Positions 1 through 8,336 of a stretch of 48,227 nt of DNA are shown here, piece after piece. Location of the stretch: contig WRAD01000001.1 of NCBI GenBank assembly GCA_009780375.1, positions 1 through 48,227 of the forward strand, in the 5' to 3' direction. The notes under the pieces are model-generated. The model made no database searches, was not told the origin of the DNA, and saw nothing but the letters and a program-made list of their open reading frames with translations. Source of the DNA: Bacillota bacterium. Lineage in GTDB: Bacteria; Bacillota; Clostridia; Christensenellales; UBA1242. The position numbers and the translations under genes were made by a program. Each line of letters opens with the position of its first letter. Position 1 is the first letter of the stretch.

Positions 1-80
1 ATTTGTTTGGTGTCGGAACCAACTTATTTTAACAAAAGGTGGGCTTTTCTGTTTCTTCCCCACGGTGAAACCTTTTTTTG

Positions 81-107
81 AACCGCCGGTATAACCGGCG
101 GTTTTGT
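81..107 (+). terminator. Intrinsic terminator-like hairpin
   Basis: A perfect 10-bp inverted repeat (AACCGCCGGT / ACCGGCGGTT, 3-nt loop) is followed by TTTT. It is the only GC-rich stem in the first 300 bases and probably ends a transcript coming from before the window. It lies a few bases upstream of repeat copy A. Confidence 0.7.
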
Positions 108-110
108 GCC

Positions 111-190
111 AACAAAAGCACCTTACGGTGCATTAGAGCCGAGATCCTAGTACAAATGATTGAAGCGATGATTCCTAGAGCATTAAAAAA
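111..190 (+). repeat. Dispersed palindromic repeat, copy A
   Basis: One of six copies of an approximately 80-bp element. It starts with AACAAAAGCACC, forms a GCACC-TTAC-GGTGC hairpin, then carries CCGAGATCCTAGTACAAA, a variable centre, ATTCCTAGA and an A-run. Read on the minus strand, the 5' hairpin plus TTTTGTT looks like an intrinsic terminator. It sits directly before a stretch that looks like the tail of an HTH gene. Confidence 0.85.
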
Positions 191-191
191 C

Positions 192-281
192 TTTTACGCA
201 GGCACAAGTAAAAGCATGTTACCATTGTTTAAAATCGCAAAATTTCTTGGTATTAAAGTGTCCGCCTTTTTCATTGAATAG
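192..281 (+). pseudogene. Remnant of an XRE-type HTH regulator (C-terminal tail)
   Basis: Translated in the open frame ending with TAG at 279-281, this stretch gives about 29 residues with the pattern Y-x-G-x-S ... L-x-x-x-x-KIA-x-x-LGI-x-V-S-x-FF. That is the usual end of a Cro/C1-type helix-turn-helix domain. The N-terminal part is missing, and repeat copy A occupies the place where it should be, so insertion of the repeat or an associated deletion may have broken the gene. The resemblance rests on a short segment and is only moderately secure. Confidence 0.4.
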
Positions 282-284
282 GTT

Positions 285-1769
285 ATGGCAAAATATTTCG
301 GCACAGACGGCATACGTGGTCGCACAAACGAAGATGGAACATTTACACCTGATTTCATTAAATGTATTGCAAATGCGTTTGCAATGTTTTTTCATGAAAA
401 GACACATCCCACCAACTCTTCGTACTGCATCCGCAAAGAAGGGAACTTGTGCGTAGTCATCGGACACGACACACGGGAAAGTTGTTCTTGGATAAAAGAT
501 ATTTTCAAAACCACATTATCCACACATGGGATACAGGTTTATGATATAGGCGTCGCCCCAACAGCCGCCATTTCTTATCTGGTTGCGACAACAGGTTCAT
601 GTTATGGTCTTGTCATAACCGCATCACATAATCCAGCCGAGTACAATGGTCTAAAGTTTTTCAACAACAATGGGGAAAAATTGTCGAGCGAAGATGTTGT
701 TTTGTTTGAGAAATTAATTGATATTACCGTACCTGTTGTAGAACAAAAGCACCATACGGTGCGCTCCAGTCGAGATCCTAGTACAAAAAATTTAGCGATA
801 CTTCCTAGACTATTAAAAAAATTGAATAGTTTATCAACCGACATCACACCACCTTCACAGGAATTAATTGGCTTGAAAAAATGGCACGATTATATGTTAA
901 ATCGATTTATAAATCTTAAACACAGCACCAAAAAGCCCCACATAATTCTGGATTGTGCGAATGGGGCAGGCGGCGATACCGCAAAATTTTTACTTGCACA
1001 ACTTGGATATAAATTCACACTTATTAACAATTCCCCAGATGGGCACAACATAAATCAAAATGCATACTCAATAACAAATGCAGAAAGAACGAATCAAAAA
1101 AACTCTCTACACTTCAGTTTTGATGGTGACGCCGACAGATTAGAAACGTATAACACTAAAAAAGAACGAATCAATGGTGATATACTTATATCCGTACTTG
1201 CCTTATATTTAAAAGATAACAAGCAACTTGCAAATAATACCGTCGTTTCCACTGTTTTATTTAATGGTGGGGCAGAGCAGTTTCTTAAACAAAATGATAT
1301 TTCTTTGATACGAACACCTGTTGGTGATAAACATATTATGCAAACACTTAAAGACAAAGATTTATCATTTGGCGGCGAAGAGAGCGGACATATTATTTTT
1401 CGCACCTTATTGCCACGACCACTTGAAGAACCCAGATTTCTATATTTGGGTGATGGGTTAATTACATTGTTATCCGTATTACAGGTTATATCCGAAATTG
1501 GGATATCCGAGTTCAATCTTAAACTTGAGAATATACCGCTTTATCCAAATGTATCACACAATATCAAATCTACACCAGCACAAAAGGAACTTATAAAACA
1601 AACAAAGTTTACCCAATTCCTTGATGATATGCAAAGTGATTACCCAAATTCACGAATAATTGTTCGCCCGTCTGGCACAGAAGATCTTATCCGCCTTTAC
1701 GTTGAGGCAAATAATAAAAAAACCTGCGAAATCTTAATCTCCCAGGTCTTAGGGTTTTTGCAAAACTAA
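285..1769 (+). CDS. glmM: Phosphoglucosamine mutase GlmM, with in-frame repeat insertion
   Basis: Converts glucosamine-6-phosphate to glucosamine-1-phosphate in the cytoplasm, on the path to UDP-GlcNAc and peptidoglycan. The four hallmark loops of the alpha-D-phosphohexomutase family are visible: the phosphoserine loop TASHNP (Ser114), the metal loop DGDADR (Asp280/282/284), the sugar loop GEESGH (364-369) and the phosphate loop RPSGTED (461-467). At 494 residues it is about 45 longer than usual. Part of the excess is residues 153-179, encoded by repeat copy B, which reads through without a stop. The start has no strong Shine-Dalgarno and follows 3 nt after the stop of the HTH remnant. The gene converges on the next one with 2 bases between them. 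The family is certain; activity with the insert is inferred. Confidence 0.93.
   Translation: MAKYFGTDGIRGRTNEDGTFTPDFIKCIANAFAMFFHEKTHPTNSSYCIRKEGNLCVVIGHDTRESCSWIKDIFKTTLSTHGIQVYDIGVAPTAAISYLVATTGSCYGLVITASHNPAEYNGLKFFNNNGEKLSSEDVVLFEKLIDITVPVVEQKHHTVRSSRDPSTKNLAILPRLLKKLNSLSTDITPPSQELIGLKKWHDYMLNRFINLKHSTKKPHIILDCANGAGGDTAKFLLAQLGYKFTLINNSPDGHNINQNAYSITNAERTNQKNSLHFSFDGDADRLETYNTKKERINGDILISVLALYLKDNKQLANNTVVSTVLFNGGAEQFLKQNDISLIRTPVGDKHIMQTLKDKDLSFGGEESGHIIFRTLLPRPLEEPRFLYLGDGLITLLSVLQVISEIGISEFNLKLENIPLYPNVSHNIKSTPAQKELIKQTKFTQFLDDMQSDYPNSRIIVRPSGTEDLIRLYVEANNKKTCEILISQVLGFLQN
741..820 (+). repeat. Dispersed palindromic repeat, copy B, inside glmM
   Basis: Full-length copy with hairpin GCACC-ATAC-GGTGC, then GTCGAGATCCTAGTACAAA, CTTCCTAGACTATTAAAAAA. 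It lies wholly within the glmM reading frame and encodes HHTVRSSRDPSTKNLAILPR followed by LLKK. It is more than 80 percent identical by eye to copy C2 in the first half. Confidence 0.88.
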
Positions 1770-1771
1770 AA

Positions 1772-2056
1772 TTATACTGGATCATTTTCTACTTCTGTGT
1801 TTAAATCAATATCCATGTTTCCTGCTGTAATTTGGTTCAAAGTTTCAAATAGTTTTAGCTTTGCTCCATACACCGCGTTCGTTACGCCAAACATTAACTC
1901 ATCTACCGCTTCTCTTATATCCCCTGTTAACATACCTCGTTTTGCCGGCGGCAACACTTCACCATTATTCCTTCCATTACTCCAATCTACATTGACACCA
2001 TAATCTAAGTTAATGTTACTTAAATCTATGGGTTTTTTTTCCAATGTCTCTGTCAT
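1772..2056 (-). CDS. Small protein of unknown function
   Basis: A 94-residue protein that I do not recognise. The start is chosen at the ATG preceded by TTAGGAGGGAGAG, a strong Shine-Dalgarno, which removes eight residues from the longest reading frame. The chain is hydrophilic, begins MTETLEKKPIDLSN and has a helical-looking centre (residues 45-80) rich in A, V, L, E. No membrane segment or signal peptide is seen. It is convergent with glmM. Confidence 0.65.
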   Translation of the reverse strand: MTETLEKKPIDLSNINLDYGVNVDWSNGRNNGEVLPPAKRGMLTGDIREAVDELMFGVTNAVYGAKLKLFETLNQITAGNMDIDLNTEVENDPV

Positions 2057-2129
2057 ACTCTCCCTCCTAACTCTAATCAAAGTCTAACAAACACGTTTAT
2101 CTGTGTCCAGTCCTAAATTACTATATTTG

Positions 2130-2402
2130 CTATTTCTTCGAAATGTTTGCGGTTATCAAACTTACCTTGTATCCTTTCCCAACCCACCGATCACTTATCT
2201 CCTCAAGTGTTGATGGTGTTCCATATTCGATTTCATGTTCAAGTGCAAGTGTAAAAAACCTGTGCATAACTTCCTCTGCACATGCATAAACACTCTCAAG
2301 TGTATCTTCAACAAAAGTTATTCCCAAATCTGGAATAAGGGCATTATATTTCCCTGCTTCCTCATTAAGAATAAACACGATTGGATACGTAAACTTTGGC
2401 AT
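2130..2402 (-). CDS. HicB-like protein (orphan antitoxin fold)
   Basis: 90 residues starting with YPIVFILNEEAGKYNALIPD, the HicB/UPF0150 beta-alpha-beta pattern (Y-P-V-x-F ... Y-x-V-x-F-P-D-L-x-G). It is followed by a TLESVYACAEE helix. HicB proteins normally neutralise a small HicA mRNA-cleaving toxin, but no HicA reading frame is adjacent and there is no C-terminal DNA-binding domain. The canonical PDLPG is PDLGI here. A TATACT hexamer ends 10 nt before the ATG and there is no Shine-Dalgarno, so the leader must be very short. An orphan regulator or a decayed toxin-antitoxin pair are both possible. Confidence 0.7.
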   Translation of the reverse strand: MPKFTYPIVFILNEEAGKYNALIPDLGITFVEDTLESVYACAEEVMHRFFTLALEHEIEYGTPSTLEEISDRWVGKGYKVSLITANISKK

Positions 2403-2513
2403 GATTAACTAGAGTATAGCCATTTAAAAACAAAACACCTAACGAATTTTCACACAAGTTTTTATACCTTTAAATGCTTCTTGACATTTAAACAAAATTT
2501 TTTTGAAAAACAC

Positions 2514-2556
2514 TTGACATACTATGCATTACATAGTATTATATATAATATACTAT
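2514..2556 (+). promoter_or_regulatory. padR promoter with overlapping palindromic operator
   Basis: TTGACA (2514-2519), a 17-bp spacer and TATTAT (2537-2542). The spacer is filled by a perfect inverted repeat, ACTATG-N5-CATAGT (2521-2537). A second pair of 7-bp arms, ATAGTAT (2533-2539) and ATACTAT (2550-2556), covers the -10 box. PadR-family repressors bind AT-rich dyads of this kind, so autoregulation is inferred. Confidence 0.72.
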
Positions 2557-2583
2557 ATAATTTGCTTCAAGGAGGGAACACAA

Positions 2584-2922
2584 GTGGATGCACAAATCAA
2601 AAAAGGTCTTATAGATATTTGTGTTCTTGCCACACTCTCAAAAGGCGACAGTTATGGTTGGCAAATTATAAAGGATATAAACCAAGTAATGCTTCTAAGT
2701 GAGAGCACTCTCTATCCGGTACTTAAACGTCTAGAAACCGCGAACATGGTAACAACCTATGAACAGCCACATAATGGCAGACTTCGGCGTTACTTTAAAA
2801 TAACCGTGATGGGTAAAACAAAACTTGGTGAATTCGAAAATGAATTCAAAGGCATTGCAAGGGTATATAACTACATAATGGCTTCGATCACAGAAAAAAA
2901 CAATAAAGAGGAGGAAGAATGA
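2584..2922 (+). CDS. PadR-family transcriptional regulator
   Basis: Winged-helix repressor of 112 residues. The GTG start is set by AAGGAGGGAACACAA; the longer ATG frame begins inside the promoter. Family marks are the N-terminal helix KKGLIDICVLATLSKGDSYG, the recognition region SESTLYPVLKRLE and the wing NGRLRRYFKITVMGK, followed by a short dimerisation helix. It overlaps the next gene by 4 nt (ATGA). In Firmicutes this type of PadR commonly sits before DUF1700 and DUF4097 genes and senses envelope stress or drugs; the signal here is unknown. The palindromes over its promoter suggest it represses its own operon. Confidence 0.92.
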   Translation: MDAQIKKGLIDICVLATLSKGDSYGWQIIKDINQVMLLSESTLYPVLKRLETANMVTTYEQPHNGRLRRYFKITVMGKTKLGEFENEFKGIARVYNYIMASITEKNNKEEEE

Positions 2923-3455
2923 ATAAAAAACAATTTCTAAAAGAACTTAACAAATCAACAAACTATGAAATCACATCATATTATGACGAACTTATATCAG
3001 ATCGCATAGAACAAGGCGAAGACGAGACATCGGTCGTTGCAAGTTATGACATCAAAAAAATACTTAAGGAATCAGAATTCAAAGTTGCAAAAAAAGAATT
3101 AGAAACCAAAAGCAAACGCGGAGGTCGTGGATTAACCGTATTACTTGTCCTTTTTTCTGCACCTATTACAATACCTTTGGCATTTGCTTTTATAATTGTA
3201 ATGCTATCATTCTTGTTGACATCCGTTATCCTTATTGGTGCACCAATTGCCGGAACCGTTTATGCGGCACTCTCAACGATTGAATCAATAAGAATAAACG
3301 AATCCGCAGAATTTATAATCCTTGGACTTGGTTTATTCCTTCTCGCCCTTGCGGCCATTGGGATTGTCGGAACAGTCCTAAGTAAATATCTTTTCAGATT
3401 CTATAAATGGACACTTGTAAAATTCTTCAGCATGGCAAAAAGGAGGGCAGCATAA
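2919..3455 (+). CDS. DUF1700-type membrane protein
   Basis: 178 residues. The N-terminal part (1-50: MNKKQFLKELNK ... YYDELISDRIEQGEDE) is the typical DUF1700 head. Three hydrophobic segments follow, at about residues 71-95, 98-115 and 131-155, and the tail is basic. Shine-Dalgarno AGAGGAGG lies 5 nt before the ATG, which overlaps the padR stop. It is the middle gene of a padR/DUF1700/DUF4097 operon; the family is thought to act with the DUF4097 partner at the membrane, but the molecular role is not known. Confidence 0.85.
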   Translation: MNKKQFLKELNKSTNYEITSYYDELISDRIEQGEDETSVVASYDIKKILKESEFKVAKKELETKSKRGGRGLTVLLVLFSAPITIPLAFAFIIVMLSFLLTSVILIGAPIAGTVYAALSTIESIRINESAEFIILGLGLFLLALAAIGIVGTVLSKYLFRFYKWTLVKFFSMAKRRAA

Positions 3456-4240
3456 TGAAAGCAAAAATTTTTATCTGGATATTCATAGTAATCGCAGGCG
3501 TTGGTTTAATATTGGGCATCGTAGGGGCATCGCTTTACAGTTTTAATTTCAGTGCAATCGGTCGTGACTTCCGAAACGAACATCACTACACGGCACAATA
3601 CATAGATGAAAGCCACCAAGACTTTGAAATGCCAAACACAATAAATCTTAATCTATCAATTCAAAATCTAACAGTAATTCAAGGCACAGAATTCAGATTC
3701 GATTACCATAAAAACATTCACTACAGCACAATCACTTATAATTTTTATGAAAATACCTTTGATTTTAAAATGACAACACGTTTTGCATTCAGATTATTCA
3801 GTATTTCTCCTGGACGGTTTTCAAGGGCAACCTTGACTATCCCATATTCATTCACAGGTGACCTTAATCTCAAAGTATCTACCGGTAATATAAACGTCTC
3901 TGGTCTTGATACCAATAATATAAACATTGTCTCACGCACAGGGAACACAACCGTTACAAACACAACCGCAACATCAATCAAGATAACCGCAAATACAGGA
4001 AACGTTACCTTGAACAATGTCATATCTCATAATGTGTCAATAACAAACCGAACCGGCAATAATACGGTAAACCTTGTTGGCGAAATGTTAAACTATCGGA
4101 TAGAACTGCGTCACAGAACAGGAAATTCTCGTATTAATGGCGACCGCGTTCCTTCTGGAATCCAACGCCACGGGTCTGCTGGAGATGGTAGTATATATAT
4201 AACAAATAGAACTGGAAACAATAACTTAAATTTTATTTAA
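3455..4240 (+). CDS. DUF4097-type beta-repeat protein, membrane-anchored
   Basis: 261 residues. One N-terminal membrane segment (about 6-28) is followed by an extracytoplasmic part made of short repeated beta strands. Recurring units such as TGNINVSG, TGNTTVTN, TGNVTLNN, TGNNTVNL and TGNSRING are the hallmark of the DUF4097 beta-helix. The ATG at 3455 is preceded by AGGAGGG and overlaps the stop of the preceding gene by one base (TAATG), so translation is likely coupled. The family is linked to adhesin-like or LiaG-like envelope stress functions; a specific role cannot be read from sequence. Confidence 0.85.
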   Translation: MKAKIFIWIFIVIAGVGLILGIVGASLYSFNFSAIGRDFRNEHHYTAQYIDESHQDFEMPNTINLNLSIQNLTVIQGTEFRFDYHKNIHYSTITYNFYENTFDFKMTTRFAFRLFSISPGRFSRATLTIPYSFTGDLNLKVSTGNINVSGLDTNNINIVSRTGNTTVTNTTATSIKITANTGNVTLNNVISHNVSITNRTGNNTVNLVGEMLNYRIELRHRTGNSRINGDRVPSGIQRHGSAGDGSIYITNRTGNNNLNFI

Positions 4241-4289
4241 AAACTTCTTGACAAACGCCAATATATCTGTTCAAAAATTAAAAAATCTG

Positions 4290-4318
4290 TTGACACAAAA
4301 AACAATACATGATAAAAT
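4290..4318 (+). promoter_or_regulatory. rpoBC promoter
   Basis: TTGACA (4290-4295), 17-bp spacer, TAAAAT (4313-4318). The predicted start of transcription is near 4325, giving a leader of about 160 nt before rpoB. Confidence 0.7.
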
Positions 4319-4324
4319 GGTCAT

Positions 4325-4482
4325 TGAACGTATGTACATATTTAAGCAGAGTTAAAAATTAAATACGCATGGGGTGTCAGGGAACACTCTTTTGTGCTTT
4401 GCATTAACATAGCACAAAGCAACATTACATGGCAACCGATTTTTCTACAACGTCAACAAACCATTTTTAAAGAGGTGAAACA
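4325..4482 (+). other. Untranslated leader of rpoB with a stem-loop
   Basis: This leader contains mutually exclusive stems: TTTGTGC (4391-4397) with GCACAAA (4412-4418), or GCTTTG (4396-4401) with CAAAGC (4415-4420). No L10-binding kink-turn or T-run is evident. rplJ/rplL, which usually precede rpoB, are absent. Confidence 0.4.
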
Positions 4483-7400
4483 ATGATTATGGATCTTAAG
4501 ACAACTGGACTTCACAAGGAACAATTTGGAAAAACCACACGTCATGTTTTCAGACGCGAAGCCGAACTTGTCGATGTTCCATATCTTTTGGATGTCCAAC
4601 TTGAGAGCTTTAAACGCTTTTTAACAAAAGGCATTCGAGATGTCCTTGACGAGTTTAATCCAATCACCGATTACAGTGGTAAAGTCGAAGTGTACTTCCT
4701 CGATTTTTACGTTGCAGACGAAGCAAAGTACACAGAAGAAGAATGTCTTCGCCGTGGCCAAATGTTTGTTAAACCTCTTAAGGCAAAAGTTCGTGTTGTA
4801 TTCAAAGAAACAGGTGAAGTGTTAGAGCAAGAAGTTTTCATGGGAGACGTTCCTATGATGACAAAGAGTGGTTACTTTATTATTAACGGTGTTGCACGTG
4901 TTATTGTTAACCAAATTATCAAAAGTCCTAATGTATATTTCACATCTGCACTTGACAAAAAAACAGGTCGTAAAACCGTTGAATGTGTTATGACACCGAC
5001 ACATGGTGCATATATTGAAATGGTTAAAGATGCAAATGACATTATTCATGTTTACCCAAATCGTTCTAATCGTATATCATTAGGTATTTTCTTAAAAGCA
5101 CTTGGTGTTGGTTCAAACAACCAAATTCTTAAAATGTTTGGCGACCATCCAATTATTAAAAATATCCTTTCAAAAGACACTTTCCACACACAAGAAGAAT
5201 GTCTTATTGAAATAAGTAAAAAAATGCGTCCATCAGAACTTCCAAGTGCAGAAGCAATGAAAAATGGACTTAACCTTATGTTCTTTACATTTCCTAATTA
5301 TGACCTTGCAAATGTCGGTCGTTACAAATTCAATAAGAAGCTTTGTATCTCAAGTCGTATTGTGAAACAAATCGCAGCCGAAGATATCAAAGTTAATGGC
5401 AAAGTTATTGTTAAAAAAGAAGAAGAAATTTCATATCAGGTTGCAACCGCAATTCAAAATGCAGGTATCAACGAAGTCAAAATTCTGACCGAAGAAGGTA
5501 TCGAAGTTCTTGTTATCGGTTCAAACAGGGTAGACATTAATGCGTACCTTGAAACAACCGAACAGGAAACAGGGATCAATGAACTTGTCCACCTTCCAAC
5601 TATGCTTGCAATATTTGAGGAACTTGGGGCAAAAGATAAAGCCACAAAAATCGCAACCGTTAAGGAACATGCAAAACGTATCCTTGGAAGACATCTTTTC
5701 CTTGATGATATCTTGGCTACGGTGTCATATCTTCTTAACCTCAATGATGGCATCGGAAACTCTGACAGTATCGACCACCTTGGAAATCGTCGCCTTAATA
5801 CCGCAGGTGATCTTATGGCAAGACACTTTAAAGAAGGTATGTTAAAACTCCGTAATACAATGCGTGACACAATGCAAACAATGGAGCTTTCATCAAAAAC
5901 AATCAATCCGGTAAGTATTATTAATGCAAAAGCAATCTCACGTGCATTAAAAGATTTCTGTGCAATTTCCCAACTTTCTCACGTTATGGATACAAACAAT
6001 CCACTTACCGAAATTACGCAAAAGCGTAAGATTACATCTGTGGGTCCAGGTGGTATTACAAAAGAACGTGCCACAAGTGAAGTTCGAGACCTTCACTATA
6101 CACACAATGGACGACTTTGTGCTATTGAAACACCAGAAGGTCAATCAATCGGTCTTGTGAACAGTCTTGCAATGTTTGCAAAAATCAACGAATACGGATT
6201 TATCCAGGCACCTTTTCGCCGTGTTGACAAGAAAACAGGAAAAGTCACAGACATCGTTGATTATATGACCGCCGACGAAGAAGATAACTACTACATAGCA
6301 CAAGCAATTGAACCGCTTAACCAAGACAGTACGCTTAAAAATGAATACATACTTGCACGTCATCAAGACGTTATTCTCGAGGTAACAAAAGATAAAATTG
6401 ATTATGTTGATGCATCTCCTCGTCAATTTATTTCTCTTGCAACCGCACTTATTCCTTTCCTTGAAAATGATGATACAGGTCGTGCATTGCTTGGTGCAAA
6501 TATGCAACGTCAATCTGTACCTCTTGTACGTACAGAAGTTCCATTGGTCGCAACCGGTCTTGAACACAGAGCCGCACTTGACAGTAACGTTATGATAATA
6601 AACAAGCATGATGGTATTGTCGAAAGTGTCACCGCCGAAACAATTGTTGTCAAACGTAATGACTCAGACAAAAAAGATTTTTATCGCCTAATGAAATTCC
6701 ATCGTTTCAACGAAGAAGCATGTATTAACCAAAAACCAAGTGTTACAAAAGGTCAATCGGTAAAATCAGGGGATATCCTTGCCGATGGTTATGCAACAAA
6801 CAACGGAGAACTTGCAATCGGTAAAAATATGTGTGTCGCATATATGAGTTGGGAAGGATATAACTTTGAAGATGCGATCCTTATTTCCGAACGCGTTGTA
6901 AAAGAAGACAAATACACTTCAATTGCACTTCACCTCAAGGAATGTAAAGCACGAACAACTAAACTTGGTGACGAAGAAATTACTTGTGATATTCCAAACA
7001 TCGGCGAAGAGGCACTTAAACATCTTGATGAAAACGGAATTGTACGCGTTGGAACTTTCGTTCGCCCTGGTGATATCCTTGTTGGAAAAGTAACACCAAA
7101 AGGTGAAACCGAATTATCTCCAGAAGAAAGACTTCTTCGTGCAATTTTCGGTGAAAAATCTAGAGAAGTTCGTGACACATCTTTGCGTGTTGAAAACGGA
7201 AAAGATGGTGTTGTCACAGATGTTCAAATTTTCAGCCGTAAAAACAAAGACGAAATGGAAGTCGGTGTAAACAAAATCGTCAAAGTAACAATCGCACAAA
7301 AACGTAATATCAAAGTCGGTGACAAGATGACCGCAAGACATGGTAACAAAGGTATCGTTTCAAAGGTTCTTCCTGTTGAAGACATGCCATTTATGGCCGA

Positions 7401-8187
7401 TGGCACACCTGTTGATATTGTTTTGAACCCTATGGGTGTTCCATCACGTCTTAACATTGGACAATTGCTCGAGGTTCACCTTGGTCTTATTGCCAAAATG
7501 CTTGGCTGGCACGTTGCAACCCCTACGTTCAATGGTTGTACCGAGCAAGATATTCAAAGACTCTTTAAAGAAAATGGGCTTGCAGAAGACGGAAAAACAC
7601 AGTTATACGACGGACGTTCAGGTGAACCTTTTCAAAATCGCACAACCGTTGGATATATGTACATGCTTAAACTCCACCACATGGTCGACACAAAGATTCA
7701 CGCACGTTCAACCGGTGCATATTCTCTTGTTACACAACAACCACTTGGTGGTAAAGCCCAGTTTGGTGGACAACGTATGGGTGAGATGGAGGTTTGGGCA
7801 CTTGAAGCATATGGTGCCGCTCATATCCTCCAAGAAATGCTTACCGTAAAATCTGATGATGTCGCGGGTCGAACCAAAACATTTATGTCTATTGTTAATG
7901 GGCAACCAATGCCTGAACCTGGTGTTCCTGAATCTACAAAAGTTATGATACGTGAACTCCAAGGTCTTGGTCTTGATATCGGTATCTTCACAGGTGATAA
8001 GAAAGAAGTTGAAATTTCACAAATTGAAACACTAGAGGCCGACATTGGCGACGCACTTCTTAGGGAAGATGAAGAATTCGAAGAACTCGATCTTGACTTT
8101 GACGGTGAAGATGAACTTGAACTTGGCACAAAAGCCGATGCCGACGAGGACTTTGACCTAGACAGTCTATTCGACGAGGATGAATAA
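4483..8187 (+). CDS. rpoB: RNA polymerase beta subunit RpoB
   Basis: 1234 residues, full length. The core polymerase subunit forms the catalytic cleft with beta-prime. Recognisable landmarks are the N-terminal HVFRREAELVDVPYLLDVQLESF, the rifampicin region around residues 496-520, ETPEGQSIGLV, the KxGDKxxxRHGNKG segment and the C-terminal QPLGGKAQFGGQRMGEMEVWALEAYGAAHIL. Shine-Dalgarno AGAGGTG lies before the ATG. Two oddities are seen. The rifampicin pocket differs from the consensus at several contact positions (see findings). The last 45 residues form a very acidic tail (LDLDFDGEDELELG and onward). rpoC follows after 149 bp. Confidence 0.98.
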   Translation: MIMDLKTTGLHKEQFGKTTRHVFRREAELVDVPYLLDVQLESFKRFLTKGIRDVLDEFNPITDYSGKVEVYFLDFYVADEAKYTEEECLRRGQMFVKPLKAKVRVVFKETGEVLEQEVFMGDVPMMTKSGYFIINGVARVIVNQIIKSPNVYFTSALDKKTGRKTVECVMTPTHGAYIEMVKDANDIIHVYPNRSNRISLGIFLKALGVGSNNQILKMFGDHPIIKNILSKDTFHTQEECLIEISKKMRPSELPSAEAMKNGLNLMFFTFPNYDLANVGRYKFNKKLCISSRIVKQIAAEDIKVNGKVIVKKEEEISYQVATAIQNAGINEVKILTEEGIEVLVIGSNRVDINAYLETTEQETGINELVHLPTMLAIFEELGAKDKATKIATVKEHAKRILGRHLFLDDILATVSYLLNLNDGIGNSDSIDHLGNRRLNTAGDLMARHFKEGMLKLRNTMRDTMQTMELSSKTINPVSIINAKAISRALKDFCAISQLSHVMDTNNPLTEITQKRKITSVGPGGITKERATSEVRDLHYTHNGRLCAIETPEGQSIGLVNSLAMFAKINEYGFIQAPFRRVDKKTGKVTDIVDYMTADEEDNYYIAQAIEPLNQDSTLKNEYILARHQDVILEVTKDKIDYVDASPRQFISLATALIPFLENDDTGRALLGANMQRQSVPLVRTEVPLVATGLEHRAALDSNVMIINKHDGIVESVTAETIVVKRNDSDKKDFYRLMKFHRFNEEACINQKPSVTKGQSVKSGDILADGYATNNGELAIGKNMCVAYMSWEGYNFEDAILISERVVKEDKYTSIALHLKECKARTTKLGDEEITCDIPNIGEEALKHLDENGIVRVGTFVRPGDILVGKVTPKGETELSPEERLLRAIFGEKSREVRDTSLRVENGKDGVVTDVQIFSRKNKDEMEVGVNKIVKVTIAQKRNIKVGDKMTARHGNKGIVSKVLPVEDMPFMADGTPVDIVLNPMGVPSRLNIGQLLEVHLGLIAKMLGWHVATPTFNGCTEQDIQRLFKENGLAEDGKTQLYDGRSGEPFQNRTTVGYMYMLKLHHMVDTKIHARSTGAYSLVTQQPLGGKAQFGGQRMGEMEVWALEAYGAAHILQEMLTVKSDDVAGRTKTFMSIVNGQPMPEPGVPESTKVMIRELQGLGLDIGIFTGDKKEVEISQIETLEADIGDALLREDEEFEELDLDFDGEDELELGTKADADEDFDLDSLFDEDE

Positions 8188-8336
8188 TGTGCTTGGTTTG
8201 TATCGTTCAAATTCAATGTGCCTACGAAACACACATGATGCTATGGCTGACGAAAAAGATTAACCAAAAATTGGTGAAAAACAGCAAACCGCGAAGACTC
8301 GGTGCGGTATAGAAAGAGTAATAAAGGAGAGTAAAC
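8188..8336 (+). other. rpoB-rpoC spacer
   Basis: 149 bp with two small stems (ACCAA-AAA-TTGGT near 8262 and ACCGC...GCGGT, 8288-8308) and the rpoC Shine-Dalgarno AAAGGAG. There is no clear promoter and no T-run, so rpoB and rpoC are probably co-transcribed. Confidence 0.4.

Noticed and set aside
78..281. 67-codon plus-strand frame as a gene
   Set aside because: It starts within the terminator hairpin and runs through repeat copy A. Only its last 29 codons look like protein, so it is treated as an HTH remnant.
4325..4482. L10(L12)4 attenuation leader before rpoB
   Set aside because: Stems are present but there is no kink-turn pattern or T-run, and rplJL are absent.
5454..5906. Minus-strand frame of 150 codons inside rpoB
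   Set aside because: Ser/Arg-rich shadow frame, no start signals, wholly within a certain gene.
7821..8234. Minus-strand Ser-rich frame at the end of rpoB
   Set aside because: It is the complement of the acidic GAx/GAy-codon tail; an artefact of composition.
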